Positions 12,601 to 25,830 of a stretch of 64,000 nt of DNA are shown here, piece after piece. How positions within the stretch are numbered: the first letter of the stretch is position 1; the number at the start of each line of letters is the position of its first letter. Source of the DNA: Triplophysa rosa (lineage: Eukaryota; Chordata; Actinopteri; Cypriniformes; Nemacheilidae); assembly GCF_024868665.1 (NCBI RefSeq), contig NC_079892.1:2547695-2611694 (forward strand), given 5' to 3'. The translations under genes and the position numbers were made by a program. The notes below the pieces were generated by a model, which made no database searches, was not told where the DNA came from, and was given only the letters and a program-made list of their open reading frames with translations.

Positions 12601-14078
12601 AATTGTTATTTTCTGGCATTTTAAAGGTGCAGCTAATCGTTTAACTATGAATTCTCTGAAAATGTGTAATCTATAGCTATAGTCAACTCAACACATATGC
12701 AAAAATATTTCAAGTAAACTTGACTTCAAATACAAGAATAAAAAGGTCCTGTCTGGTAATTCTAATTGAATGTTAAGCAGAACATTTTAGATGAAAAGGA
12801 TGAACTTTGGACTTTTTTGTGAAGAAAACACCACAGTGTGTGTTTATTTACCATTCTGTATTTTGTCTGACCACTGTCACGATAGGCTATGTACAGCTGT
12901 GAATAATTTCTGCAGCATTTATTCTGTGATAACATAATATGATATGATAAGACTGAGAGATGCTCATAAATGCTCATTTAAGCACAGGTTCAAAGATGAC
13001 ATTAAAGAACAAAATGGAGCTGGAATATTACTTTGACAATAAACAATAGGGAAATACAAAACAACACAATACATGCCATCCTCACAATACTGCACAATCA
13101 TTTGGGGTTATAGAGTTTTGGACACATTCATGATTCCATTCAAGAAACATATAATGTATGTGGGGCATTTATATGTCATTGTGACCCGAAACTGATTAAA
13201 AAATACACTGCTAAAGACTTTGGCCTTCATCAGGGACGTAGGAATGAACTAAACAAGTGGGCAGGGACACGTTGTAAACCTCACCATCAGCTCAGTTCAT
13301 GAATATTAATGAGTAATTTGTGGGTTAAATGGGGGTCTTAGCTATTTCTTCAAGGGGTTCAGAAAAGATTTGCTTTTAGGAAATACCTGCATGTCATCAC
13401 GTTACGGTCAGGTTCGTAGGGGTCGATGACGTAATCTGGCCGCTAGGGGGTGCGTGAGCTCCCTGACATCGTGGAAGAGCGGAGTTGAACTTTGATGCTT
13501 CACACCAACACTTGAGTACTACAAACCTCCCGAGTCTGCACATTTACTGTACACTTATCAGTGCAGAGAATTACAATGCCATACATGCACTTCATGATAC
13601 TATTTATTAATCATTCATTATTAAACATCAAGGTTTAGCAAATACAATTAAATTAAAGATTAAAATTAAATAGGATAAAAAAACCAAAGACTTTTCTTTC
13701 TGTTTTATAGGACTAGATAACAGGTTAGATAAAAATTAATTATTCTTGAAAGTTAATGTAGAGTCTTATTGGGCAACTATATCTGCCCAAAGGCCTGCTG
13801 CAAAGAGAAAATTGAGTAAAATATATGCACAATTGCTGTATGTTAAAGTGCTGGATGTTAGGCCAGGAGTGTTAGTTTGAGATAGAATAACCCAACGCAG
13901 TACATTTATTAGTTTATTCAACTCTGTTGCATTTCCCTTTACAATCTTAAATATTATTTATTCTGAGAATTTTCCTATTAATGTAAAGCAGCTAAAATGT
14001 GTACAATACAATACACATCTTTTTTCATCAGGCCAAAGTAGCATAAACCTATTTGCTTTAAATAATGTATAAATAAAA

Positions 14079-14224
14079 TGAAGAGTTTATTTGCAAAAAC
14101 AGATAACTCAGAAATTATGTTTGTGTATTCCAAGTGATAGGTGGGTTGTTTTAATTAAGTATAATAATACAAATACCACGATAATAAAAACATTTTTTAT
14201 TTGTTTTTGTAAATAAACTCTTCA
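14079..14224. mobile_element. Related short palindromic MITE
   Basis: Ends TGAAGAGTTTATTTGCAAAA and its complement. The interior resembles the two GAAGAGTTT elements (AGATAACTC, GTGTATTCCAA). Confidence 0.7.
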
Positions 14225-14371
14225 AACTCTTCTTATAATAAACGTAATATCAAAATACTGTATTATAATATGATAAATAACAGCCTGATAATAGCCTACA
14301 ATTCTTTTAATGAAAATGTTTCCTTTTTTGCGCAACAAGAACTTGTAATAATGGAGTTTGATCGCCCCCCC

Positions 14372-14445
<74 letters not shown>
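14372..14445 (+). repeat. (CT)n microsatellite
   Basis: A near-perfect CT repeat interrupted by two TGT variants. It lies just upstream of the CpG-rich promoter. Confidence 0.95.
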
Positions 14446-14448
<3 letters not shown>

Positions 14449-14871
14449 CACGTGACAGTATGTAACTCTCATGTCCCTGTTTCGGTTGCTAAGGAAAAGA
14501 GAGACGGTCCATGACAACGCTTTATGCTCCGAACCGACAGAGAGAAACGCGAGACGGGTTTGATCGTCCGACAGAGAAAGAGCGAGGGAGAGAGAGAGAG
14601 AGAGTGAACGAGAGAGCCTCGAGCACGGCTGGAAACTTTACGCTGACGTCTCAAAGGATTGCGCATGCGATTTCCGTCCGCTCGGTTCACACAGACCGGA
14701 GTTATTATCACATCATCGGTTCGGTTCACATTGCCGCCGGCCAGGTCAGCGTGAGAGTACGAGCCCGGGATCCGCGGACGGCCACCGGGACGAGCGCCGC
14801 GTGCCCGCGCAGGCACCGATCAGCACGAGCTTTGACACATCTGCGACTGTTACTGAAAGTTTGTGACTGTG
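14446..14871 (+). promoter_or_regulatory. CpG-rich promoter and probable non-coding first exon of lrrc10b
   Basis: The stretch is CpG-rich against an AT-rich background. It carries a CACGTG E-box (14449-14454), a TGACGTC CRE-like site (about 14643-14649) and an NRF1-type palindrome TTGCGCATGCGAT (about 14659-14671). A consensus donor GTAAGT begins at 14872, so 14871 is a likely end of a non-coding exon. The next gene on this strand is lrrc10b, so I assign the promoter to it. Its polarity and target are inferred. Confidence 0.5.
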
Positions 14872-16738
<1,867 letters not shown>

Positions 16739-17559
16739 TGTTTGCATGGGTTACAATAGCGTGCTGTTAGAAGTTAAGTGTGCCACCAAACAATTTTGCA
16801 ACCCAACATGACAAAACTGACTCTCTTTGGGGTGGACATATGTGGAAGTATCATTATATTCGCGATTCTGTTTGATGCCACTTGTGGCAGACACATAAGG
16901 GTTGCAGGTTCAATCCCAAAACCGAACTGGAGAATTACTATGAGATACTTGAGGCCCCGATAATGGCACTTAAGTCCTTGATGGGATGACGTCTTTCTAA
17001 AAAAAAACCGGAAAGATAGTATTAGTGGGAGAAGGTGGATATCTAAAGGTGTTTTACTTGGAAATACGGGCGGCTGTGCTTCTAAATGACTGTTTACTGA
17101 AAAACAACTTTTCAAAGACAAAGTCATGAACTAGCATCACTCAAGCACCCAACAGATCATCAAAGAAGTATAACAGCGTTGCTATTTTTAAAAGCACTTT
17201 GTTGGCTGGACCATTGTTGCAAACACAAGACTTCAATAATGACAGGGTTTAAAGACTTCACAACTGTCAGAAATCAACTGTGAAACTGCACAAAATGACT
17301 ATATTGTGTGCTGTGTGTTTGTAAGAGCGTGCGTGCCGAGCTCTTCTTAGACATGAGTGTACTGTTTATAAGACACTTGATACTGCAATTGCGGTGATGT
17401 GTGTTGGTGAAACCAAATATACTCTTATTAAATAACCATGGAGTTTGTCAAACATGTTTCAATGATTCATGTCTTGTGGGGCGCAAAGAAAATCTGATAC
17501 CGGGCTGGACGATATCACTAAAATCAAATTTCAGCCTTTTGACAATATTTACTGTAATA

Positions 17560-17763
17560 CACTCTAAAAATGCTGGGTTATTTTCAACCCAGCGTTGGGT
17601 AAGCAATGGACGAACCCAACCGTCGGTTTGTAGATTAACCGCTGCGATGTTTTAACCCAAAATGTTGGGTTATCTTAACCCAGTGTTGGGTCAAGTATAA
17701 ATACTTCCTGGGTTAATTTAACCCAACAGTTGGGTTGAAAATAGCCCAGCATTTTTTAGAGTG
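17560..17763. mobile_element. MITE with CACTCTAAAAAATGCTGGGTT ends (TA target)
   Basis: Inverted ends CACTCTAAAAATGCTGGGTT and AGCATTTTTTAGAGTG, flanked by TA on both sides as in Tc1/mariner insertions. The interior has several inverted AACCCA units. Confidence 0.8.
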
Positions 17764-17766
17764 TAC

Positions 17767-18019
17767 GGCCCAGTTTCACAGACACGGCTTAGCTTAGTTT
17801 AAGACTATGCCTTAGTTGAATGAAGATATTTGTTGCTTTTATAAAAATACCATAGAAGAATACATTACAGGTGTGCATCTCGACTCGAGAAAAAACAATG
17901 GCACTGATATATCTTAACATATTTCAGTCTGTTATATGACTGTTATATTCAGTCAAGACAGGTCACACATTCATTTTAGTCTGGGACTAGCCTTAAGCCT
18001 CGTCTGTGAAACCGGGCCC
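17767..18019. mobile_element. MITE with GGCCCAGTTTCACAGAC ends
   Basis: The left end GGCCCAGTTTCACAGACACG mirrors the right end CGTCTGTGAAACCGGGCC. A common cyprinid palindromic element. Confidence 0.8.
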
Positions 18020-18478
18020 ATATGTCTTAATATTGGTGCGTCTGAAAATGGTGAACATTGTCATCAAAAGATTCAGACCAAGTGGCCTTAAAATGACTTA
18101 ATGTATTGAAATGCTTCTTAAAGCTGCAATCCGTAACTTACTCAAAAATCTGTTATTGTACAATTGCATTAAAAATCAGTGTTGAAAACTAGCACACAAG
18201 TTTTAAACAGAGATGGGGATAGAGGCGAAAGTTACCGATTTAATTCTGTTGCGATATGTTGCGAATGTTCAATATTCAATATATCGCTCAGTCACAACCT
18301 GACAAAAATCCAAACCGCTCTCACAGAATTGAAGTTTCCACTTAAAATCATGGTGGTGGAATACTTCAGCCAAGACGAGAGACAGATACTGAAGAAAACC
18401 ATCTCTCTGCTGTCTTCTGCTCGAAGGACTCGATGTAAGGACAGAGGAGAGATCCTAGTGTAGCTGGAAATATTCTGT

Positions 18479-18690
18479 TTAAAAGGATCGTTCACCCAGA
18501 AATGAAGATATTTTGAAGAACGTTGGTAACCAAACAACATGTAACCCCATTGACTTCCATTGTATGCACACCAAACCCCTTAGACATTTCTCAATATACA
18601 TTCTTTTGTATTCAACAGATAAAGACTTTCAACCACATGAGGGGAATAAATGATCACAGAATTTTTATTCTCAGGTGAACGATCACTTCA
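18479..18690. mobile_element. Palindromic TTAA-type MITE, degenerate
   Basis: Ends AAAGGATCGTTCACCCAGAA and CTCAGGTGAACGATC. Core GAAGATATTTTGAAGAACG. Confidence 0.7.
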
Positions 18691-19308
18691 AGTCCTGAGA
18701 GAAAATGACACGGCATGATAATAAACGGCATAAAAGTCAGATATAAAAGGTACAGCCCGTTCTCATTTTCCCAATTTCTTCATTCTTTCCCTCCACCATT
18801 GGCTTTGTATTTACAGATGTTCTCTTCCAGCTGTCTTACTCCAGTCCAGAAGTATTTCACTGAACTTTCCTCCTTCCTTCATCCATCACCGTGCCGTCTA
18901 AACGCTTTCTCTCCATTTCAATCCCATCTGTTAAAATATTTATGTAACGTTTTGAGTCTGTCATTATTGCTGTGAGAATCTGAAACAAGTGCTTTGGCAC
19001 AATCTGTGACACGAAGTGGAGAGAATCGCGTCTCCGCCCCTTTCTGCTCGCCAGAGTCAACACCGAAGCGAATGCCTTCACACGACTGTGCACGGCTCAG
19101 GTGTCTTTAAACCAGCCAAGTTTCAATTTACAAAAACATTCCTTCATTCACATTCGTGATGTACTCTGCTCTAAACTGTCACGATAACGTATTTGTCTAA
19201 CTGGTGCAAATACTTTGTGATGTGTACATTACTTGCCTGTTTCTGAATGAGTGTGTATCCATTCCACAACTGGCAAATCAGGCAGCACTCAATGACTGTT
19301 ACGATACT

Positions 19309-19314
19309 AATAAA
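19309..19314 (+). terminator. Possible lrrc10b poly(A) signal
   Basis: AATAAA followed by a G/T-rich stretch. It is the first canonical signal downstream of lrrc10b that is not inside an obvious MITE. Speculative without transcript ends. Confidence 0.25.
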
Positions 19315-19460
19315 TGAAAAGGTTTGTAAACGGACATCACACATTTAAATTCAATTAATTTTATTTTCACATTCAAAAACCGCATGTAGCATCACAAGTG
19401 GACTAATGTTTGTTTGCGATTTAGTTCATTATGACTCTTTGGAATGGATCACAGTATATA

Positions 19461-19773
19461 CTATAGTCCAGTGGTTCTCAAACTGGGGGCCGTGGCCCCC
19501 TGGGGGGCCCCAAGATGGATCCAGGGGGCCACAGATTTTGTGGCATTTTATGAAATATAGAAATTTATCATAGATTTTATGTAATCAAACATCAGAAAAA
19601 TGACACCACCAACCAAAAGAATTGAGGTTCCAGCATTGTATAACTGAATGTTTTTGGTTTAATTCAAATTCTAAGTTTAAGATTATACGTCTTTATATGG
19701 GGGGCCGCAAAGCGATGCACTTAACACAAAGGGGGCCTTACAACGAAAAAGTTTGAGAACCACTGCTATAGAC
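19461..19773. mobile_element. Non-autonomous hAT element with 8-bp target duplication
   Basis: Element 19469-19765 starts CAGTGGTTCTCAAACT and ends AGTTTGAGAACCACTG. It is flanked by CTATAGTC and CTATAGAC, an 8-bp duplication with one mismatch, as expected for hAT transposition. No transposase. Confidence 0.88.
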
Positions 19774-20857
19774 CACTTTGGAAAACGTAAGCAACTCTGA
19801 TCCAACGCTAGTCCAGAAGAACTTCCCGTTTCAGATTTTGAACCCTGAACAAACGTTTGACCAAACAACAAACAAACTACTAAATAATGGAGCCAAAAAA
19901 AGAAAGTTAAACGAATATGTTACAAATAAAAAATGAAACCGGAAGTGCTTTTTGGCCAGTGTTTACATCTTACGAAGTGGTCTATACACTGCCCACTAAA
20001 ATATTTCTATGTTAACAATAACATATAATGCCTGTTCACACCAAAGACGATAATGATACCTTTAGCTATAAATAAGCTTTCAAAAATGCTTCTATATTTA
20101 AAAGAATAGCATCCATAGAGTCCACACCACAACAGTAACAAGACACAGGAACGTTTCTTGGGATCACTCCCGGAGCGATTTTTCATACTAATAACCAATA
20201 AAACAATCTATTTAAACTTAAATGGCTCGTGCATTTAAAATAGCTTAGAACAGACGTTGTCATTAGGTGGTGTGGACGCTAACAACAGTTATTACAGTCA
20301 ATTGATAATTTTCTAAATTCAAGAAACAGTGAATTTGTATGACACCTTTAAAGCTATGAGTCAGACCGATTTTGGCCCAGCCGTCAGTTCTGGATCCTGA
20401 CGCCCCAAGCGGCGAGTATTTGTGAAGAGACTGAACGCTCTGACATAATCCAGACCTGTTGAGAAGAGCACAGTCTCTGCGTTTAATCATTACTGCCAGT
20501 TTATGTTAGCACCGTTCTGACACAAGGTAACACGAAGTCTTGAACAAGCGGTGGACGGGCTTCTCTACCTCGGTCACAGTCAGATCATCTGCCGTTTGTA
20601 ATGTGACTCATTGTGCGAGTGTGGCAGCAGTATGGGAGGGGCCATCACGGTCCGACGCCAATGATTTCGCTCGTGATAAGTAGGGCATGTTTGCTTGTTT
20701 GTTTCATATGCCAGTTTTGCACGGCAAGCCATTAAAAGCATAACCAACAGGCTAGACTGCAGCGTGAAACCTACATATTTACACTTCTGTGCATGTCCAT
20801 GCAATCTTAACTGTGATGATAGAGAGTTCTGGGTGCTTGCTTAACCAAGACACAAAG

Positions 20858-21080
20858 GATTTATAGAATCAGCTTTATTGCCAGATGTTTGCACGTACGA
20901 GGCATTTGTTTTGGTGAAAGAAGCATCTAGTGCACAGAAACAACAACAGCAGTACAGAGACTATAACACAATACAATACACAGATGATCTATATGTAAAA
21001 AGAATAGTATACGATAAAAAAGAAGATAAAGATATATAGTGTAATAATTATATTTCAAAGGTTTACCAGGTGACACGTAT
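20858..21080. repeat. Dispersed repeat with CAGCTTTATTGCCA start
   Basis: Contains AATCAGCTTTATTGCCAGAT, GGCATTTGTTTTGGTG and CAACAACAGCAGTACAGAGA, a unit I recognise as frequent in teleost genomes. The boundaries are rough. Confidence 0.4.
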
Positions 21081-21500
21081 GAAACAATCATCCCAGCACA
21101 CTGAATTATTTTTTGAGGAAATAAAAAACAAGCACATTATTCATTTTACAACTTAAAACTAAAAGACGCTGATGACAGTCCAAACCTGTCTCACTTTCTT
21201 CCATAAAAAATAAAATCATCTGGTTGACGTTTCATAATGAAAGTGAATAACAAATGGGCCTGTCAAAATGACAAAAAAGGATGTTATGCTTAAAGCATTC
21301 TGAAGCCAGGAACAAACAGAAATAGACACTTTCATTATACGCGGTACACCGTGGCTAAGAGCCTGTATACTGTACATATCGGCTCGAAAATGTGTTTTAT
21401 ATTATAGTATATTTTCTAAGCCACCAAAGAAACTGGGTGACCTATTACTTTCAGGGTTATCTACATTTATTTGCAAAATATTAAGTCTTGCATGATAATA

Positions 21501-21807
21501 TTAAAGGGATAGTTCACCCAAAAATAAAAATTCTTGAAAAAACAATTTCTTTGTTCTGCTAAACACAAAGGAAGATATTTGGAAGAATGTCAGTAACCAA
21601 ACAGATCTCACCCCTCATTGACTCCCATAGTATTTCTTTTTCCTACTATGGCAGTCAATGGAGGATGAGATCGGTTTGGTTACTGACATTCTTCCAAATA
21701 TCTCCCTTTGTGTCCAGCAGAAGAAAGTCATTAATAGAGGTTTGGACCAACCTGACGGTGGATAAATGATGACGTAATTTATATTTTTGGGTAAACTGTT
21801 ACTTTAA
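21501..21807. mobile_element. Palindromic TTAA-type MITE, near full-length
   Basis: Ends TTAAAGGGATAGTTCACCCA and TTTTTGGGTAAACTGTTACT. The two arms carrying GAAGATATTTGGAAGAATG are inverted around a central CCTACTATGG. Confidence 0.85.
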
Positions 21808-22391
21808 TATCTTGGGTCATTTTGCTTCTTAAGCTATAAATGTCATTTTTTGCAGTGTGTGCCGTTAGATGTAAGAGACAGAAGCTCACACACACATAAT
21901 CCTGAGCAGGCAGGCACCATAACTGTGCCCATATGCCAGCAAGCTGAGCTTTCTGTCAGTGCCACTCCTCTCTCTGCATGACTGCACGCTTGTGTGTTTA
22001 TCTGTGCATGTTAATGCCTTTGTGTAGGTTATGTGTGTGCAAGCATACGTTCTGATCAGATGTTGTGTATGCAAAGTGTTTAAATATTGCTGTTCCCACA
22101 CTCAGTTCGATGTTAACAATTCTGTTCTGTTCCTCAACGATTTTGTGTCAAAATTCAAAAAGCTCAAATCAGTTTTCGACTTCTGTTTGGGTAAGCACGT
22201 CTTCTTCAATAGTCACTTTCATGATGCTAGGGTGTTGCTAAGTGCTTACTAGCCCACGTGAATAAAGTGCAGGACACAGCCAAGTTTAAATACCGAGAGA
22301 TAGGATTTTAACTCAACAGAGATGCCGACATCGCAAATATGAGTAATAGTTTGTTTATGATTCGCAGACCAGTATTTCATCTATTCCTGGT

Positions 22392-25309
22392 TTATTGTGC
22401 ATCCAGGGTGTGATATCCGAGTTTATGCCTGTGAGAGAGACAGACAGATGATTTTCACACATGTTCAGGTGGTTGTGAATGAGAGGTAGATGGGTTTATG
22501 TGTGTACCTGCTGCTGTCTCGCTCGCTGTAGCCGCTCTGTCTGTGCATCTGTACGCCTCCTGTCATCCAATCTGCTCTCACCTGCTCCACTGACGCTCTG
22601 TCACAAAACCTGAAGATAAACATTTACATAAAGATAAAAAACAAAGAATATTGTGAATTGAATGTCAAGTAATGCTTCATATCTGAATTTTCCCTTTTGA
22701 AATCAACATGGCACAAAAACGCCCAATTTAAATAAATGAGCAGTCAATGCCGCCTTTAAGAGAACACACAGACGTGACTCACTTGCTTTGATAATGTGTG
22801 ATGAAATGTTGTGGGCTGGCTGGTGTGTGTGAAAGGCTTGTGATGTTGGGGGCGTTGAGGATGAATCCAGACGAACACTGTAGAATACACAATGGCAGAA
22901 ATCCTTCTTAAAGCACCAACACACAAAATATATTGTATATACACACACACACTATTTTGAGTCAGATTTTGAAAGGATTACTGTATGATTTCATCTCTCG
23001 GTGTTTTTGTGATACAGAGAAGTACTTCGAGTCCTAAGAAACCTCCATCACTTTAAAGCCCTTTAGTTTTATAATTTTAGACAAGACTATGTCAAGCAAA
23101 TGTTGAAATTTGCTATTACTATTACTCACTATTTCTACTGGTACATCAAGGAATGTTAAAAAAACTTCCAGGTTTAAAAACAGAGAGTGCAGTTTGAACT
23201 ATTTACTGATGAATCAAAATATTTGAAAGTTGGTTTTACCATCGGCCCAATGGACCATCTGACTGCAGGAGATCTGTCCGTCTGTCTGCTTTCTTCACTA
23301 GAGTTACCTTGAAAAGAGACCTGTGGGCAGAAAACACCAGAAAAGAACTGATCCTAGGCCAAAGAACTGTAGACATAGCGAGAGAGAGAGAGACATACTG
23401 AACTGGTCAGAGGTTTCTGCGTGTCTCGTGTGAATCCAGTGTCTCGAGGCGCACAGAAGGCAAGTTTTGGTAATGCTTCACTGCCCTGAAAGAGAGACAC
23501 GCACGCACACAAACATGCACGCACATCAAAGTAGGATAGAGATCTCATCCAAATGAAACACAGTTTTAAAATCTTTCAAAGTAAAGATGGAGGCTAAGAG
23601 CACCTGTAGGAATGATGCTGGAAGGAAGTCAGTCCTCGTCACACTTTGCTGTGTCCTGCGTGCGTCGTCCTGACAACCGTTAACACCCAATCAGAGACTG
23701 TCATGAATAGTATTTATTAACAGGGCAGGTACACACACACACTCACCATGTTAATATGATGAGGTAGAAAAGTGTTCGGCTGTAAGCTGGTTCCCTCAGT
23801 GTAACCACTTTCCTCTCTGTGTCCAACTAATACACAAACAAATACTTCCAACATGATTCAAACACTGTAAAGTTGAACTGAAATCAAATCAAACAAGGCC
23901 AAAATATTATTTGTAAACGTTCAACGAAACGAAACGAAAATGCAATAACAATAAACTGAAATAATTTGATACGTTGAATCACTAAAATAAAAATCGAACT
24001 AATACTAAAGCTGCGAAAAAATCTATATACCAATAAATAAAATCGTATGACAAAAGCACAGAACAAAATCACTAAAAATGTAACTAAAATGAATTAAGCT
24101 TAAATAAACTGTTTAATATGGATAAAACTAACATGAATGAAATTAATTTAGAATAATAAACAACTACTATTAAAGCAAAATAATAAAATATGGCAATTCA
24201 CAAGAAAACCGTTTAAACGGAGTAGTTTGCCTACAAAAAGATCTGCACTCCTTTATTCATTTTTCATAATGCAACACAGCACGAACAAACAAACATTTAG
24301 GTTTCTTGCCTTCAGTAAATCTTCGATCTTTTTTCGACAGTAATTATTCCTATTTTTACTTACCCAAAACTCTAAGAGGACGGCGAGGACTGTAAGGTCC
24401 TTTACTCTCTGACTGACAGGACACAGCTCCCTGAGTGAGAAACAGAACGATGACGTCTAGTTAAAACAGTCCTGAAGACCTGCTGTGTTACTGTATGAAT
24501 GTGTGTTGACTCGCACAGGTCTTGGCTGAGTGTGAAGCTGTAAATATCCGCTCTCTCTTGGTCTGGACCCCGAGCAGGCCAGAGCCTCCGTCCCATCAGG
24601 CTGCACCAGACGCCGGTAATGACGCTCAGACTGAGACTCAAAGCTGTCCAGCAGAGACAGACTAAGAGAGGATATCAAACAAAAATATATTGTTTTAGAG
24701 TGATTTACAGAAGGGGTAAATGTGCAATCCGTCATACCCGAAGTGTGGATTATCATAGCGGTCCAGGCTGGAGGTGTAGTAGAGGACAGGACGAAAGTTG
24801 GCACAATAACCCGTCCCAGAATGATGGCCGAGACGCGGCTGGAAATACTCCTGACCTGGACAACACTCGACATTTTATCCAGAAAACAAATCATTTCACG
24901 GTAAAGCCTCAACTGTGGTTGCACCAAAATCATAATTTATGGATTCATAATTCATTCATATTTCAAATACATTAGTGTAACAAAATCATTTTTGTTGACA
25001 TTTCTTTACTTGCATTTAATTAAATATTTGGCACGTAAATAATTACAATGCATATATATATATATCATTTACAGTGAAAAATGTTTTCTCAGTAAGACTT
25101 TATAATAAGTGTACTCTTATAGATAAAGCAAAAATATGTAACAACCTTTATATCTTAAGAACATGCTTGACAGTATAGACCGTGCTGTATGTGGTTATAA
25201 ACTGTGTGATCTCACCATATGAATGTCTGTAAGAGGTGCAGTAATGGTCAAGACTAGTGTTGGTTAACCGGCCTGCCGGTGGTCTACCTGCTCCCAAGAG
25301 TCCAACCAT
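22392..25309 (-). CDS. saxo4: Stabilizer of axonemal microtubules 4 (PPP1R32 orthologue)
   Basis: I assembled eleven short exons: 25309-25216 (ATG at 25309), 24855-24738, 24643-about 24511, 24430-24364, 23814-23747, 23669-23604, 23485-23399, 23320-23240, 22877-22783, 22597-22508, 22428-22392 (stop TAA). Phases agree and give about 311 codons; human PPP1R32 is about 425. Segments match remembered human PPP1R32 in order: SYRHSYG..EYFQPRLGHHSGTGY (human YGREDFKPRVGSHVGTGY), a YRRLVQPDG segment, SVTRTDFLP (human SVTKSDFLP), SSVSFQ (human SSVSHQQFQ), SGFILNAP (human TGFSLNNP) and ADWMTGGVQ near the end. The protein was first described as a protein phosphatase 1 partner and later named for axonemal microtubules. 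I see no clear RVxF motif. The 24511/24430 junction is uncertain because the intron is very short. Its place next to lrrc10b and syt7 fits human 11q12.2. Confidence 0.82.
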
Positions 25310-25768
25310 CTCTGAACAACCCAAACCAAAACACTAGCCTAACAACACACAACTATAAAAACACAAATATAATACGAATTCAATACAGTCTAACATCCAG
25401 TTACTGCACGACAATTAAAAATATAGTGTGTGTGCGTACAAAAAGCGCATTTAAGTGTTTACAGCTCGTGGGTTGGATCCCAGAAACAAATGTAAAGGAT
25501 ACTGCAATGTAAGTCGCTTTGGATAAAAGCGTCTGTCAAATGCACAAATGTGAAGTAAATGTACAGCTACGTCATTTACATGCGCAACCGACGGTTCTTT
25601 AAAACTACAAACAAAACGTTCTTTTTGACATTACTTTCATCCTGTTGTTGGACACGTAACTAATGTGTGCCTTCACGATTTTATTCAAATAAAGGCAGCA
25701 AGATATTGAAATAAAACCGGTTTACCGTCTCCTGCCGCTCGTGCGCGTGCCTAACAACCACAACTCAC
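25310..25768 (-). other. saxo4 5' intron with SINE tail
   Basis: Lies between an inferred non-coding exon (donor GTGAGT right after 25769) and the coding exon whose acceptor (TTCAG) ends at 25312. A tRNA-derived SINE 3' part occupies about 25461-25553. Confidence 0.5.
25461..25553 (+). mobile_element. tRNA-derived SINE, 3' part
   Basis: A B-box-like GGGTTGGATCC at 25470 and the conserved tail AAGTCGCTTTGGATAAAAGC. 5'-truncated. Confidence 0.7.
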
Positions 25769-25830
25769 CTGAGCGCGGGAGTGTCGCGCTGTTACCACGA
25801 CAACCACCTGGGGGGGTCGTCACATGATGA
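25769..25830 (-). promoter_or_regulatory. saxo4 promoter with RFX-type X-box
   Basis: The sequence GTTACCACGACAAC at 25791-25804 fits the imperfect inverted repeat bound by RFX factors (GTTNCC-AT-GGNAAC) with two mismatches. It sits about 20 bp from an inferred first-exon donor at 25768. RFX X-boxes close to the transcript start are a hallmark of ciliary genes, in line with an axonemal product. Function is inferred. Confidence 0.5.

Larger units (their letters stand above)
12140..14340. other. Intergenic spacer between fads2 and lrrc10b promoters
   Basis: No coding exon is supported. It contains a GGTTCTT-type repeat at about 12455-12600, a GAAGAGTTT MITE at 14079-14224 and AT-rich DNA. Short open frames here are not credible genes. 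Confidence 0.6.
16739..22391. other. lrrc10b 3' UTR and repeat-rich spacer
   Basis: No coding exon is supported. An AATAAA at 19309-19314 on the plus strand is a possible lrrc10b poly(A) signal, which would imply a 2.5-kb 3' UTR. The spacer holds two abutting MITEs (17560-18019), a degenerate TTAA-type palindrome (18479-18690), a hAT-type element with target duplication (19461-19773), a dispersed repeat near 20860-21080 and a full palindromic MITE (21501-21807). Confidence 0.6.
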
